Shown: positions 26,382 through 35,160, numbered from the stretch's first letter. The stretch is DNA of 41,570 nt from Acetobacteraceae bacterium (GCA_025354865.1 JANXMB010000031.1:1-41570), one strand, 5' to 3'. The notes: generated by a model not told the origin, from the letters alone. A program made the numbers and translations.

Positions 26382-27665
26382 CTACTTAATCAACCCAGCA
26401 CTGCGCGGCAGTGTCAGCGACAACTCGGGGATGCAGATGATCAGCATCAGCCCGATCAGCAGCGCGATCATATAGGGCCAATAGGTTTTGGCATGCTGCC
26501 AAACCGTCACATCGGCGAAGCGCAGCGCCATCAGCAAGCCGACGCCCAGCGGCGGGGTAAACAGGCCGATGCCCACGGCTGCTGTCTGGACGATGTCGAA
26601 ATGCACGGGATGCACCCCGATTTTGGTGGCAATCGGGAACACGACGGGGATCAGCACCACGGCGGCCGGCAAACCCTCCAGCAGCATGCCGAACACCAGG
26701 GTCATCATCGCGACACCGGTCAGGAACAGCCATTGATGCCCGGTCAGCGGTGCCAGCACCCAACCCAGGAACTGCGGCATGCCCGACAGGCCCATCAGGT
26801 ATTGGAAGATGGTGGCGACGGCCAACAGAAAGACGACGACGCCGGTCAGGACGCCAGCCTCGTACGCTATGACCAAGATCTGCATCCAAGTCACATTGCG
26901 ATAGTAGAATTTCGACGCCAGTAGGGAATACAGCGCGACGATCGCCCCGGCCTCAGTCGCGGTGAAAGCGCCAAGGTAGAAGCCACCCAGGATGACAATG
27001 GGGATCACCATGGGCACCGCCGCGTTTTTGGATGCTTCGATCAATCGAGCGAAACTGGTCGCTGTGTCCTTGGGCCAGCCCATGACGTGGGCCTGGATCG
27101 TCACCAGCACGCACAGGCAGCAGCCGATGACTGCCGCTGGGACGAAGCCAGCCAGGAACAGCGCCACCGCCGACTGGTTGGTGACAGCCGCGATCACGAT
27201 CATGAAGATCGCCGGCGGCACCAGCATGCCCATCGCGGTGCCGGCGGCGATTAGCGAGGCCGCGTCCTCGGCTCGGTAGCCGGCGCGCTTCAGCGGCGGG
27301 ACCAGGGCGGAACCGAGGGCGGAAACCTCGGCCATTTTCGAGCCGCAGATGTCGGAGAAGAAATACGACACCACGATCACCGACATCCCCAATCCGCCGC
27401 GTAGCCAGCCCACCATTGCTCGGGCCAGTTCGACCAGGGAGTTGGACATGCCCGCCCGTTCCATCAAGGAACCGGCGAAGACGAAGGACGGGATCGCCAG
27501 CAGCACCCAGCTTTGCGACGCGGCGATCATCGTCGAGCCCAATTGTTGCAGCGGATAACCGCCGATCAGAAGGCCGACGACCGCCGATGCGCCCAGGCAG
27601 AACACGATCGGCAACGACAGGGCGAGCAGCCCGACGAACACCAGTACGGTGATAAGCAGCAGCAC
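26382..27665 (-). CDS. dctM: TRAP transporter large permease (DctM family)
   Basis: This 427-residue membrane subunit carries the ion-coupled transport path of a TRAP system. About a dozen hydrophobic helices are visible. Conserved segments include FVFAGSLMERAGMSNSL, SDICGSKMAEVSALGSALVPPLKRAGY, GTAMGMLVPPAIFMIV, and GIGLFTPPLGVGLLMALRFADV near the C-terminus. The GTG at 27665 is chosen because AAGGGGA precedes it and family homology starts there; a longer open frame upstream lies inside dctQ. It starts 2 bp after dctQ ends. Together with DctQ and DctP it imports a carboxylate-type solute driven by a sodium or proton gradient. Confidence 0.92.
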   Translation of the reverse strand: MLLLITVLVFVGLLALSLPIVFCLGASAVVGLLIGGYPLQQLGSTMIAASQSWVLLAIPSFVFAGSLMERAGMSNSLVELARAMVGWLRGGLGMSVIVVSYFFSDICGSKMAEVSALGSALVPPLKRAGYRAEDAASLIAAGTAMGMLVPPAIFMIVIAAVTNQSAVALFLAGFVPAAVIGCCLCVLVTIQAHVMGWPKDTATSFARLIEASKNAAVPMVIPIVILGGFYLGAFTATEAGAIVALYSLLASKFYYRNVTWMQILVIAYEAGVLTGVVVFLLAVATIFQYLMGLSGMPQFLGWVLAPLTGHQWLFLTGVAMMTLVFGMLLEGLPAAVVLIPVVFPIATKIGVHPVHFDIVQTAAVGIGLFTPPLGVGLLMALRFADVTVWQHAKTYWPYMIALLIGLMLIICIPELSLTLPRSAGLIK

Positions 27666-27667
27666 GA

Positions 27668-28165
27668 TTATTCCCCTTCGGCCGGCGCCAAGGCCGATTT
27701 CACCGCATATACCGCCATGAGCAAGCCGCCGACCGCAGCCGGTGCGTAAATCCACGCGAGGCTGAATTCCAAGCCGGGGGAGGTCAGCGAGGCGTTCAAC
27801 ACCGCCAGCTTGTAGCCCAGCCATGCTACCAGGAGCGCAAAGGAGCCGATGACGACATGGTTCGAATAGTGGATCGCCCGGCGCACCGCTGGCGGGAACC
27901 GATGCACCAGGACAGCAAGCGCGAAATGGCTCCGTTCCGCCACGCCGATGGCCGCGCCGATCAGTGTGAGCCATGCCAGCGCCGTCTCGCCGACTTCTTC
28001 GACCCAGAAGAAATTGACGGGATCGGTATCCAGCCAGTTGGTGATCGGCAGCAGGATGTAGCGGGCTAAGACGCCGAACAGCATGGTGCCGATGGCGCCC
28101 AGTACCAAGGCGCCGACGACGATCTTCGGGATTGCCTCTACGGCGCGCAAAGCGGGGGACTGCAT
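27668..28165 (-). CDS. dctQ: TRAP transporter small permease (DctQ family)
   Basis: This 165-residue membrane protein has four helices: VVGALVLGAIGTMLFGVLAR, TALAWLTLIGAAIGVAE, VVIGSFALLVAWLGY and IYAPAAVGGLLMAVYAV. The short WVEEVGETALAW motif is typical of DctQ, and FALAVLVHRFP follows. The ATG at 28165 starts 5 bp after the dctP stop. A longer frame reaching into dctP is open, but its start would overlap dctP by 60 bases. It connects DctM to the periplasmic receptor. Confidence 0.9.
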   Translation of the reverse strand: MQSPALRAVEAIPKIVVGALVLGAIGTMLFGVLARYILLPITNWLDTDPVNFFWVEEVGETALAWLTLIGAAIGVAERSHFALAVLVHRFPPAVRRAIHYSNHVVIGSFALLVAWLGYKLAVLNASLTSPGLEFSLAWIYAPAAVGGLLMAVYAVKSALAPAEGE

Positions 28166-28170
28166 GCGGG

Positions 28171-29193
28171 TCAGGCCTGCGTCGCCGCGAGTAGGTCCCA
28201 CAATTCCGGGTACATTTTCTGGTACACCGGCCATATTTTCTCTCGCGCGACCTTCATGAAGGCCTCCCGGTTGGGGTTGTTGATGGTCATCCCCAAAGGC
28301 TCCAAAGCGGCTTTGGCGCTTTTTTCGGTGTCGATGTCCTGCGTCGGGCCGGTTACTTTGCCCTGCGCCTCCCGGCCGGTATCCAGCACCAGCTTCTGTT
28401 GCGCCGGGGTCAGACTGTTGAAGATGCCCAGGTTCATCGCGACGCAGGTCGATCCGTAGTTATGCCCGGTCAGGGAGTAGAATTTCGACACCTCGTAGGC
28501 TTTCAGCGGCACCATGTTGACGACCGGCAGATCGGCGCCGTCGATCACGCCTTGCTGTGCGGCGGTCATGACCTCGTTCCAGCCGAGCGGAACGGCGACG
28601 GCGCCGAGGCCGTTGACCGTGTCGGTGAACACTTTCGACGGTTGGGTGCGGATCTTGAGACCGCGCAGGTCCTTTGGTTCGACGATCGGGCGTTTGTTGT
28701 TCCAGAAATGGCGGAAGCCGTAATCGAAGAAGTAGTTGATTTTCACGCCGTATTTTTCCTGGAACACCTTGTCCAGCTTGTCGCCGACACTGCCGTTCAA
28801 CAGCTTGTACGCGTGATCGTAGGATTGGATGAGGTAGGGCACCAGGAAGACGCCCATTTCCGGGAAGATGGTGGCCGCCGCGCCGGACGGTGTGCCCATG
28901 AAGATGTTGCCCGATTTTACCCCGTTGAGGATGTCGATCTCCTTGGTCATCAAGGTGCCGCCGTGGAACTGCACGTCCAACTCCCCCTTGGAGCGTTCGG
29001 TGACCGCTCGGGCGAACCATTCCAGTGCGACCGCACCGGATTCGGGCGGCGGTACGATATGGGCGATGATCAGCTTCTTCGGCGCGGCCTGCGCGAAAAC
29101 CGGGGCTTTGCCAGTTGCGAGGATGCCGGCAAGGCCGGCGGCGGCCTTCAGGACCGTGCGACGGGGCGCGGGCAGAATGGGATACGGAACCAT
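28171..29193 (-). CDS. dctP: TRAP transporter solute receptor (DctP family)
   Basis: This periplasmic receptor has 340 residues. The leader has a twin-arginine pattern (PRRTVLKAAAG, cleavage near VFAQA), so Tat export is likely. The mature part has GELDVQFHGGTLMTKEIDIL, and LRGLKIRTQPSKVF with the Arg that salt-bridges ligand carboxylates in this family. GWNEVMTAAQQGVIDGAD is another hallmark. The start at 29193 has GGGAGA upstream. It is the first gene of dctPQM and is divergent from a cyclase-family hydrolase that may act on the imported compound. Confidence 0.92.
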   Translation of the reverse strand: MVPYPILPAPRRTVLKAAAGLAGILATGKAPVFAQAAPKKLIIAHIVPPPESGAVALEWFARAVTERSKGELDVQFHGGTLMTKEIDILNGVKSGNIFMGTPSGAAATIFPEMGVFLVPYLIQSYDHAYKLLNGSVGDKLDKVFQEKYGVKINYFFDYGFRHFWNNKRPIVEPKDLRGLKIRTQPSKVFTDTVNGLGAVAVPLGWNEVMTAAQQGVIDGADLPVVNMVPLKAYEVSKFYSLTGHNYGSTCVAMNLGIFNSLTPAQQKLVLDTGREAQGKVTGPTQDIDTEKSAKAALEPLGMTINNPNREAFMKVAREKIWPVYQKMYPELWDLLAATQA

Positions 29194-29344
29194 GGCTGTT
29201 GTCTCCCTCGAAGTTTTTGGCTTGCTTGCGGTGCACCGTAGAGCAGTGGCAGGCTTTGGGAAACAGGCACACCGGGGCTAAATTCGACCCTCCGGCAAAC
29301 ACCCCCAGCGCTGGGTGCCGATCGCAACGATGAAGGAAACACTT

Positions 29345-30259
29345 ATGCCGAACGCCGTTCAGGAACACTTCGTGCACGGCCACTCCAAATGGGGTCCGGC
29401 CGATCAGATCGGCGCCGGCAATCTGCTGACCGCCGAGAAGCGGCTGGCCGCGCTCGGGTCGGTCGCGCAGGGGCGGGTCTACGACCTCAGCCACGAGATC
29501 CATATGGGGGCGCCGTACATGGCGCCGAATCAGACACCTTATTTGATGTCGATCTGGGCGTCGTGGAAGGACAGCGTCAAGCGCCGCCGCGCCATGGGCA
29601 TGCGCAACGATGCCGGCACCAACCTCGAACGCATCGAAATGACCACCCATGTCGGTACCCATATCGACGCACTCGGCCATTTCTCCAGCGGCGACTATTT
29701 GTTCAACGGATTCTGCGCGCCGGACGTGGTGACCGATTGGGGCCTGACCAAGCTGGGGATCGAGAACGTGCCGCCCATTATCACCCGGGGTCTGGTGTTC
29801 GATGTCGCCGGTCTCGACGGCAACGCTCACCTCGAACCCGGTCGCGTCGTGACGCCGGACGATCTGGCCCGCGCGGCGAAGGCCGGCGGCTTTACCGTCG
29901 AACCCGGGGATGTTGCGTTGGTCCGCACCGGTTGGGGCCGATATTTCGCGCTCGATAATGCCAAATATCTGACCGGGGAGCCGGGCATCGATGTCCCCGG
30001 CGCGAAATGGCTGATCGACCAGGGCGTTGCGGCGATCGGGACCGACAATATGGCGGTGGAGGTCCTGCCGAATCCCGACCATGGCCTCGGGCTGCCGGTG
30101 CACCAGTATGCGCTGTCGAAATGCGGCGTCTATCTGATCGAGAACCTCGCGTTGGAGGAACTGGCGCGGGATCGCGTTTCGACTGTGTGCTTCGTGCTGC
30201 TGGCGACCAAATTCAAGGGCGCGACCGGCTCGCCGGTGCGGCCGATCGGGATGGTCTGA
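29345..30259 (+). CDS. Cyclase-family protein (kynurenine formamidase-like metal hydrolase)
   Basis: This 304-residue protein has the metal-binding signature HVGTHIDALGH (about residues 102-112), shared by KynB-type formamidases and isatin hydrolases. Other blocks are VYDLSHEIHMGAPYM near residue 45, EPGDVALVRTGWG, and GTDNMAVEV. The length is greater than KynB (about 210), which fits the larger branch of unknown substrate. The ATG at 29345 has GAAGGAAA upstream. It is divergent from dctP, with a shared 151-bp control region. Its 3' end overlaps the convergent permease gene by 47 bp. Confidence 0.85.
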   Translation: MPNAVQEHFVHGHSKWGPADQIGAGNLLTAEKRLAALGSVAQGRVYDLSHEIHMGAPYMAPNQTPYLMSIWASWKDSVKRRRAMGMRNDAGTNLERIEMTTHVGTHIDALGHFSSGDYLFNGFCAPDVVTDWGLTKLGIENVPPIITRGLVFDVAGLDGNAHLEPGRVVTPDDLARAAKAGGFTVEPGDVALVRTGWGRYFALDNAKYLTGEPGIDVPGAKWLIDQGVAAIGTDNMAVEVLPNPDHGLGLPVHQYALSKCGVYLIENLALEELARDRVSTVCFVLLATKFKGATGSPVRPIGMV

Positions 30260-31046
30260 CCGCGCGCCAACCGCTTTTCCAGCCGGCCCGCCAGCATGCC
30301 ATCCCGCCTAAGCCGGCGGCGATGGCCGAGGCAACGACGGTGGCCAGGGCGTAGATCTCCGGCGTGACGCCAAGCCGCGTCATGGAGAATACCGCCATCG
30401 GCAGCGTCGTTGCGCCGGGGCCGGAGGCGAAGCTGGCGACCACCACGTCGTCCATCGACAGGGTGAACGCCAGCAGCCAGCCGGACATCAGCGCAGGTGC
30501 CATCAGCGGCAGGGTCACGCGGCGGAACACCGTCCAGGCCGGCGCGTAAAGGTCCGCCGCCGCTTCCTCCAGCGCTGTGCCGGTTTCCGCAAGCCGAGCG
30601 CGGATGGCGATCGCGACATAGGCGACCGAAATCGATGCGTGGGCGATGGCGACCGTGCCCGCGCCTCGACCGGCGGGCCAGCCCGTCCATTGTTCCAGGA
30701 CGACGAACAGCAGCAACAGCGACAGCCCGGTCAGCACTTCGGGCAACACGAGCGGCGCCGCCAACAAGGTTTCGAACAGGCCCCGCCCACGAAAACGCCC
30801 GAACCGTGCCAGAGCGAACCCGGCGGCGGTGCCGACGATCGTGGCTAAGGTGGCGGATGCTGCCGCGATGCGCAGCGATAACAAGGCGGCGTCGATCAGG
30901 ATCGGATCGTTCCAGAGCGCCACGTACCAGCGGGTCGAAAACCCCGCCCAGGATGTGACCATGCGCGAGTCGTTGAAGCTCAAAACTATCAGAAACGCGA
31001 TCGGGGCGTAGAGGAACGCGTAAACTGCCAGCAGCCAGGCGACCAT
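30213..31046 (-). CDS. potI: ABC transporter permease, PotC/PotI type
   Basis: This 277-residue inner-membrane protein has about six helices. The ABC EAA loop is visible as LEEAAADLYAPAWTVFRRVTLPL. The helix DDVVVASFASGPGATTLPM, with its acidic start, is typical of PotC/PotI polyamine permeases. It starts 1 bp past the SRAP stop and reads opposite to the potF, potG and potH homologues at 31758-34772. It is still the obvious fourth subunit of that importer. The C-terminal tail (RPSRSAAPASRSRP) lies partly within the overlap with the cyclase gene. Confidence 0.82.
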   Translation of the reverse strand: MVAWLLAVYAFLYAPIAFLIVLSFNDSRMVTSWAGFSTRWYVALWNDPILIDAALLSLRIAAASATLATIVGTAAGFALARFGRFRGRGLFETLLAAPLVLPEVLTGLSLLLLFVVLEQWTGWPAGRGAGTVAIAHASISVAYVAIAIRARLAETGTALEEAAADLYAPAWTVFRRVTLPLMAPALMSGWLLAFTLSMDDVVVASFASGPGATTLPMAVFSMTRLGVTPEIYALATVVASAIAAGLGGMACWRAGWKSGWRAVRPSRSAAPASRSRP

Positions 31047-31047
31047 C

Positions 31048-31719
31048 TCAGGCGGGTTCCAGCAGCGCGGCCGAATCGTTGCGCACGTTATTGACCGCCG
31101 TGGTCACCGGCCAGCGGCGGATATCGGCGGTGGAGGGTTGCAGCAACAGGGCGGGATTGCCGGCGAGCTCCCCCAGCCAAAGCGGCCAGTCGGGAGGTTC
31201 CAGAATCAGCGGCATACGCTCGTGCAGCGGGCGCAGGGCAGGGCAGGCCGGGGTGGTGACGACGGTGAAACTGCGGACGATTTCGCCGTCGGAGGATCGC
31301 CAACCCTCCCATAAACCGCCGAATACCAAAGGTGCTCCGTCGGCGCGGGCGATCGCCCAGGGTTGCTTCGCGCCTCCGGTCGCGGGGGAGGGGGTTTCCC
31401 ATTCGTAGAATGCATCCGCCGGCACCAGGCAGCGCCGCCGAGCGAAGGCGTCGCGGAACATCGGGCTGGCGGTCAGGGTTTCCGCCCGTGCATTGATCGG
31501 CTGGCGCGTCGCCTTTGCATCCGTCGCCCAATGCGGCACCAGCCCCCAGCGTAGCAAATCCAGCCGGCGGTCCCGCGCCGTGGGGTGCAGGCGCACGACG
31601 GGGGCCGAGCGGGTGGGCGCCATGTTCCAGGTCGGCGCCCAATTGGGCAGCGGGCCGGCCAGTTGGAACAGCGCGGCGAGGGCATCCCCCGGCAGGAAGG
31701 CGGCGTAGCGTCCACACAT
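31048..31719 (-). CDS. yedK: SRAP-domain protein (YedK/HMCES type)
   Basis: This family protects abasic sites in single-stranded DNA by a covalent thiazolidine link to Cys2. The 223-residue protein starts MCGRY, giving the required Cys at position 2. INARAET at about residues 75-81 supplies the Asn, DAFYEW the Glu, and HERMPLIL the His. The length fits YedK. The start is fixed by the Cys2 requirement. It is divergent from potF across 38 bp and ends 1 bp before a PotI-type permease gene, an unusual partnership. Confidence 0.92.
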   Translation of the reverse strand: MCGRYAAFLPGDALAALFQLAGPLPNWAPTWNMAPTRSAPVVRLHPTARDRRLDLLRWGLVPHWATDAKATRQPINARAETLTASPMFRDAFARRRCLVPADAFYEWETPSPATGGAKQPWAIARADGAPLVFGGLWEGWRSSDGEIVRSFTVVTTPACPALRPLHERMPLILEPPDWPLWLGELAGNPALLLQPSTADIRRWPVTTAVNNVRNDSAALLEPA

Positions 31720-31757
31720 GAACCGAGGTTACCATGGCCTGCACGACGGAGGAACCC

Positions 31758-32852
31758 ATGCGCTGGATCGGACGCGCGTTTTTCTGCCTGCTCGCGATGC
31801 TTTGCGCCGTCGCGCCGAGCCAGGCCGAGCGGGTGGTGAACGTCTATAATTGGACCGATTATATCGACCCGGCGGTGCTGCGGCGTTTCACGGCAGAAAC
31901 CGGTATCGCGGTGCGGTACGATGTTTTCGATAGCCTGGAAACGCTGGAAGCGAAGCTGCTGGCCGGCCATTCCGGCTACGATGTGGTGACGCCCAGCAAT
32001 GAACCGAGCTTCTCGCGGCTGATTAAGGCGGGGGCGCTGGCGCCGATCGATACCGCCCAGGTGCCGAATTGGGCCAATCTGGATCCCGCGTTGATGCGGC
32101 GGGTCGCGCGATCGGACCCCGGCAACAAATACGGCGGCATATATCTTTATGGAACAATCGGTCTGGGCACCGTTCCCGCTCGGATTGCGGCGCTGGCGCC
32201 GGATGCGCCGCTGGACAGTTGGGACCTGATTTTCAAACCCGAACACGCAAGACGCATCGCCGCCTGCGGCATTGCAATGATGGATTCGGCGATCGACGTC
32301 GTGCCCTCGGTGCTGCGTTACCTCGGCAAAGACCCCGATAGCACCGATGCCACCGACCTCGCGGCGGTCGAGCGCACGCTGATGGCGATCCGCCCGTACG
32401 TGCGGACCTTCGCCAGCGGCGGCAATCTGGAGGCGTTGGCGAGCGGGCGGATTTGCCTCGCGATCGATTACTCCGGCGATGTCGTGCAGGCCGCCGCCCG
32501 CGCCAAGGAGGTCGGGAAGGGTGTCGCGGTGAAATATATCGCCCCGAGGGAGGGCGCGGAAATCGGCTTCGACATGCTCGCCATTCCCGCCGACGCACCG
32601 CACAAGGCGGAGGCGCTGGCGTTCATCGATTTCGTCCTGCGCCCGGATTCGATGGCCAGCATCACCAACACGGTGCGCTATCCCAATGCCGTGCCGGCCA
32701 GCCGCGCGGCGATCCGGCCGGAACTGCTGGCCGATACCGATGTCTTTCCGACCGACGCGCAATTGGCCGGTTTCTTCACCATCGGTCCGGTGCCGCAGGC
32801 AGCCGAGCGTGCCCGATCCCGGGTTTGGGCGCGTTTCAAGGCGGGCAAGTGA
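31758..32852 (+). CDS. potF: Polyamine-type ABC substrate-binding protein (PotF/PotD family)
   Basis: This periplasmic receptor of 364 residues probably binds putrescine or spermidine-like cations. The signal peptide ends near APSQA (about residue 23), and the mature protein begins VVNVYNWTDYIDPAVL, the PotF/PotD hallmark. SGYDVVTPSN and GTIGLGT follow, and SGDVVQAA and a C-terminal YPNAVPASR complete the fold. The ATG at 31758 has ACGGAGGA upstream. It is the first gene of a tight run potF-potG-potH; the ATPase starts inside its stop codon. Confidence 0.88.
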   Translation: MRWIGRAFFCLLAMLCAVAPSQAERVVNVYNWTDYIDPAVLRRFTAETGIAVRYDVFDSLETLEAKLLAGHSGYDVVTPSNEPSFSRLIKAGALAPIDTAQVPNWANLDPALMRRVARSDPGNKYGGIYLYGTIGLGTVPARIAALAPDAPLDSWDLIFKPEHARRIAACGIAMMDSAIDVVPSVLRYLGKDPDSTDATDLAAVERTLMAIRPYVRTFASGGNLEALASGRICLAIDYSGDVVQAAARAKEVGKGVAVKYIAPREGAEIGFDMLAIPADAPHKAEALAFIDFVLRPDSMASITNTVRYPNAVPASRAAIRPELLADTDVFPTDAQLAGFFTIGPVPQAAERARSRVWARFKAGK

Positions 32853-33922
32853 GCGAACGCCTGCGAATCGGCAATCTGACGGTGCGGCTTGGCGCGACGA
32901 CGGTGCTCGACAATCTCTCTCTGTCGGTCCGGCGGGATGAGTTGTTCGTGTTGCTCGGTGCCTCCGGCTCCGGGAAGACCACGCTGCTGCGCACGATCGC
33001 CGGATTTGCGCGGCCGGCGGCGGGGCAGATCGTTCTGGACGGGCAGGATATCGGCGGTTTGCCACCGCACCGCCGGCCGGTGAACACCGTGTTCCAGTCC
33101 TACGCCTTGTTCCCGCACATGACCGTCGCCGCCAATATCGGCTTCGGCCTCCGCCGCATGGATCGCGCCGCCGCCGCCGCTCGGGTGCAGGATATGCTGT
33201 CCCTGGTGCGGTTGGAGGGGCTGGCGGATCGGCGCCCGAACCAGTTGTCCGGCGGCCAGCAACAGCGCGTTGCCCTCGCGCGCGGGCTGGCGCCGCGCCC
33301 GTCGGTGCTGCTGTTGGATGAGCCGTTATCCGCCCTCGACCGCGCGCTGCGGGCCGAGACTCGGGACGAGTTGGTGCGCTTGCGGCGGCAACTCGGCACC
33401 AGCTTCATCCTGGTCACCCACGATCAGCACGAGGCGCTGACCATGGCCGATCGGATCGGCGTCATGCGCGACGGCCGGATGGTGCAGGTTGGCACGCCGG
33501 TGGAGGTCTACGAGCGCCCCAATTGCCGTTTTGTCGCGGAATTCCTGGGCGCGGCGAATATTCTGCATGGCATCGCCGACGGCGACGGTTGGATCGATCT
33601 GCCGGGTCTGGGCCGGGTGGTCGCTGCTGCCTCCGCCCCCGGCCCGGTATTGTTGGCCTTGCGTCCGGAGCGGTTGCGGTTGGAAACGGATGCAAACGAG
33701 GCGTCCGGGGCGAATCGCTTGCACGGCACGATGTTAGCTTCGGTTTACGCCGGGGAGACGATCGCCCACACGGTTCGGCTGGCCGACGGGACGGATATCC
33801 GCATTGTGCAATCCCTACACAACGGATTTGGCACCGACCCGGCACCCGGTATGGCGGTCGTTGTGTCCTGGCCCGCAGCGGCGGGGGTCGTGCTGCCGCC
33901 CGATTCCGCCACCCCGACATGA
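32849..33922 (+). CDS. potG: Polyamine-type ABC transporter ATPase (PotA/PotG family)
   Basis: This 357-residue ABC ATPase energises the importer. Walker A is GASGSGKTT (about residues 35-43), the Q-loop is in TVFQSYALFPHMT, the signature is QLSGGQQQRVALARGL, Walker B is VLLLDEPLSALD, and the switch His is in VTHDQHEAL. A C-terminal TOBE-like domain follows (ALRPERLRL). The GTG at 32849 overlaps the TGA of potF (GTGA), so translation is coupled; the longer open frame upstream lies inside potF. Confidence 0.92.
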   Translation: MSERLRIGNLTVRLGATTVLDNLSLSVRRDELFVLLGASGSGKTTLLRTIAGFARPAAGQIVLDGQDIGGLPPHRRPVNTVFQSYALFPHMTVAANIGFGLRRMDRAAAAARVQDMLSLVRLEGLADRRPNQLSGGQQQRVALARGLAPRPSVLLLDEPLSALDRALRAETRDELVRLRRQLGTSFILVTHDQHEALTMADRIGVMRDGRMVQVGTPVEVYERPNCRFVAEFLGAANILHGIADGDGWIDLPGLGRVVAAASAPGPVLLALRPERLRLETDANEASGANRLHGTMLASVYAGETIAHTVRLADGTDIRIVQSLHNGFGTDPAPGMAVVVSWPAAAGVVLPPDSATPT

Positions 33923-33932
33923 CCCGCCAGCC

Positions 33933-34772
33933 ATGACACGATTACCGGTCCTCGCGATCCTCTGGGCCTGGCTGTTCGTCCTGCTCGTTCTGCCGCTCGG
34001 TATCGTGCTGGCCATCGCGCTGGCCGATTCAGTCGATGCGGTGCCGCCCTTCGCGTTGGGCGTCTCGGTCGAGGCCTTCCGCACCGTGCTGACCGATCCG
34101 CTGTATCGCGACGCATTGCTGGCGAGCTTGCAGGTCGCCGGGGTTTCGACCGCCGCCTGCCTGCTGATGGGCTATCCGGTGGCGCTGACCATCGCGCGTG
34201 CGCCGGTGCGCTGGCGGGACCCGCTCGTGCTGGCCGCGATGCTGCCGTTCTGGACCGGGTTTCCGATGCGGATCAACGCCTGGATCGGGTTGCTGGCGGA
34301 CGACGGTTGGTTGGTGGCGGCGCTGTCCTGGGCCATCGGTGCACCGATTCGGCTGCTTTATACCGACGCCGCGCTGTATCTGTGCATGATCTACACCTAC
34401 CTGCCGTTCATGGTACTGCCTCTGTATGCCAGCCTGTCCCGCCTGGATCCGACCCTGCGGGAGGCTGCGGCCGATCTGGGGGCGCCGCCCTGGTTCGGCT
34501 TTCTGCGCGTGACCCTGCCGCTGTCCATCCCGGGAATCGTAGCAGGCTGCGTTTTGGTATTCGTTCCGGCGGTCGGAGAATATGTCATTCCGGAGCTGTT
34601 GGGCGGCCCGAACGCACAATTGGTCGGCCGAGTCCTCTGGGCGGAATTTTTCGCCAACCGCGATTGGCCGGTCGCCGCAGCGCTGGCAATGGCGCTTTTG
34701 CTGGTTTTGCTGGTGTTTCCGGCGGTCGTCCGAGCGGTATTTTTGCGGTCGATCGCAACGGAGAGAGAATAA
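33933..34772 (+). CDS. potH: ABC transporter permease, PotB/PotH type
   Basis: This 279-residue membrane protein has about six helices. The EAA loop reads LREAAADLGAPPWFGFLRVTLPLS, and VGEYVIPELLGGP is the PotB/PotH signature. An N-terminal helix (LAILWAWLFVLLVLPLG) starts the protein, and a hydrophobic C-terminal helix ends it. It starts 10 bp after potG. The PotI-type partner permease lies on the other strand at 30213-31046. Confidence 0.88.
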   Translation: MTRLPVLAILWAWLFVLLVLPLGIVLAIALADSVDAVPPFALGVSVEAFRTVLTDPLYRDALLASLQVAGVSTAACLLMGYPVALTIARAPVRWRDPLVLAAMLPFWTGFPMRINAWIGLLADDGWLVAALSWAIGAPIRLLYTDAALYLCMIYTYLPFMVLPLYASLSRLDPTLREAAADLGAPPWFGFLRVTLPLSIPGIVAGCVLVFVPAVGEYVIPELLGGPNAQLVGRVLWAEFFANRDWPVAAALAMALLLVLLVFPAVVRAVFLRSIATERE

Positions 34773-34831
34773 GGCGGGAAATCGCACATTCGGGCGAGCG
34801 TTGCCCAAATTCCGCCATGAGTCGGTTCCAT

Positions 34832-34865
34832 ATCGTTCACCGTTCCAACCAATAGGTCGAACGAT
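34832..34865. promoter_or_regulatory. Inverted repeat overlapping the higA start
   Basis: ATCGTTC (34832-34838) and GAACGAT (34859-34865) are perfect complements 20 bp apart, and the second arm includes the first two bases of the antitoxin ATG. This is a reasonable autoregulatory operator for a HigA-type repressor. No clear promoter hexamers are visible in the 91-bp gap. Confidence 0.4.
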
Positions 34866-35160
34866 GGCACGCATGAGCAGCCTGATGCACCCCGGACGGG
34901 TCCTTCGCGAAGAGTATATGGAGCCCCTGCGGCTCGATGCTGCCGCGTTGGCACACGCGCTGGGCGTTTCCGCCGACCGAATCGTCCCGTTGATCGACGA
35001 TGAGGCGCCGTTGAACTCCGATCTGGCCCTGCGCCTCGCTCGGTGCTTCCGGACCAGCCCGCAATTCTGGCTGGGCCTGCAAAGCGCCTTCGATCTGGCG
35101 ACGGCCCGCATGCGCTTCGGCGCGGAAATCGAATCCAACGTGCGCCAGCTCGCCGCCTAA
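34864..35160 (+). CDS. higA: HigA-type antitoxin / XRE-fold regulator, no toxin partner
   Basis: This 98-residue protein follows the HigA/VapI pattern: LMHPGRVLREEYMEPL at the N-terminus, then a helix-turn-helix (LAHALGVSADRIVPLID) and LRLARCFRTSPQFWLGLQ at the C-terminus. HigA normally neutralises a RelE-fold HigB toxin encoded just upstream and represses the operon. Here the upstream gene is the potH permease and no toxin-like frame fits the 91-bp gap, so it is a solitary antitoxin or a stand-alone regulator. A second ATG at 34873 is possible. Its stop overlaps the convergent XRE gene by 3 bp. Confidence 0.85.
   Translation: MARMSSLMHPGRVLREEYMEPLRLDAAALAHALGVSADRIVPLIDDEAPLNSDLALRLARCFRTSPQFWLGLQSAFDLATARMRFGAEIESNVRQLAA

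Noticed and set aside
27666-27974. Extension of dctM upstream of 27665
   Set aside because: It overlaps dctQ in another frame. The family length of about 427 residues and an AAGGGGA site support the GTG at 27665.
28460-30103. 547-codon minus-strand frame spanning the dctP/cyclase region
   Set aside because: It is out of frame with dctP and antisense to the cyclase gene, and has no domain similarity.
34773-35160. Complete HigBA toxin-antitoxin pair
   Set aside because: No toxin-like frame is found on either side of the antitoxin; the gap to potH is only 91 bp.
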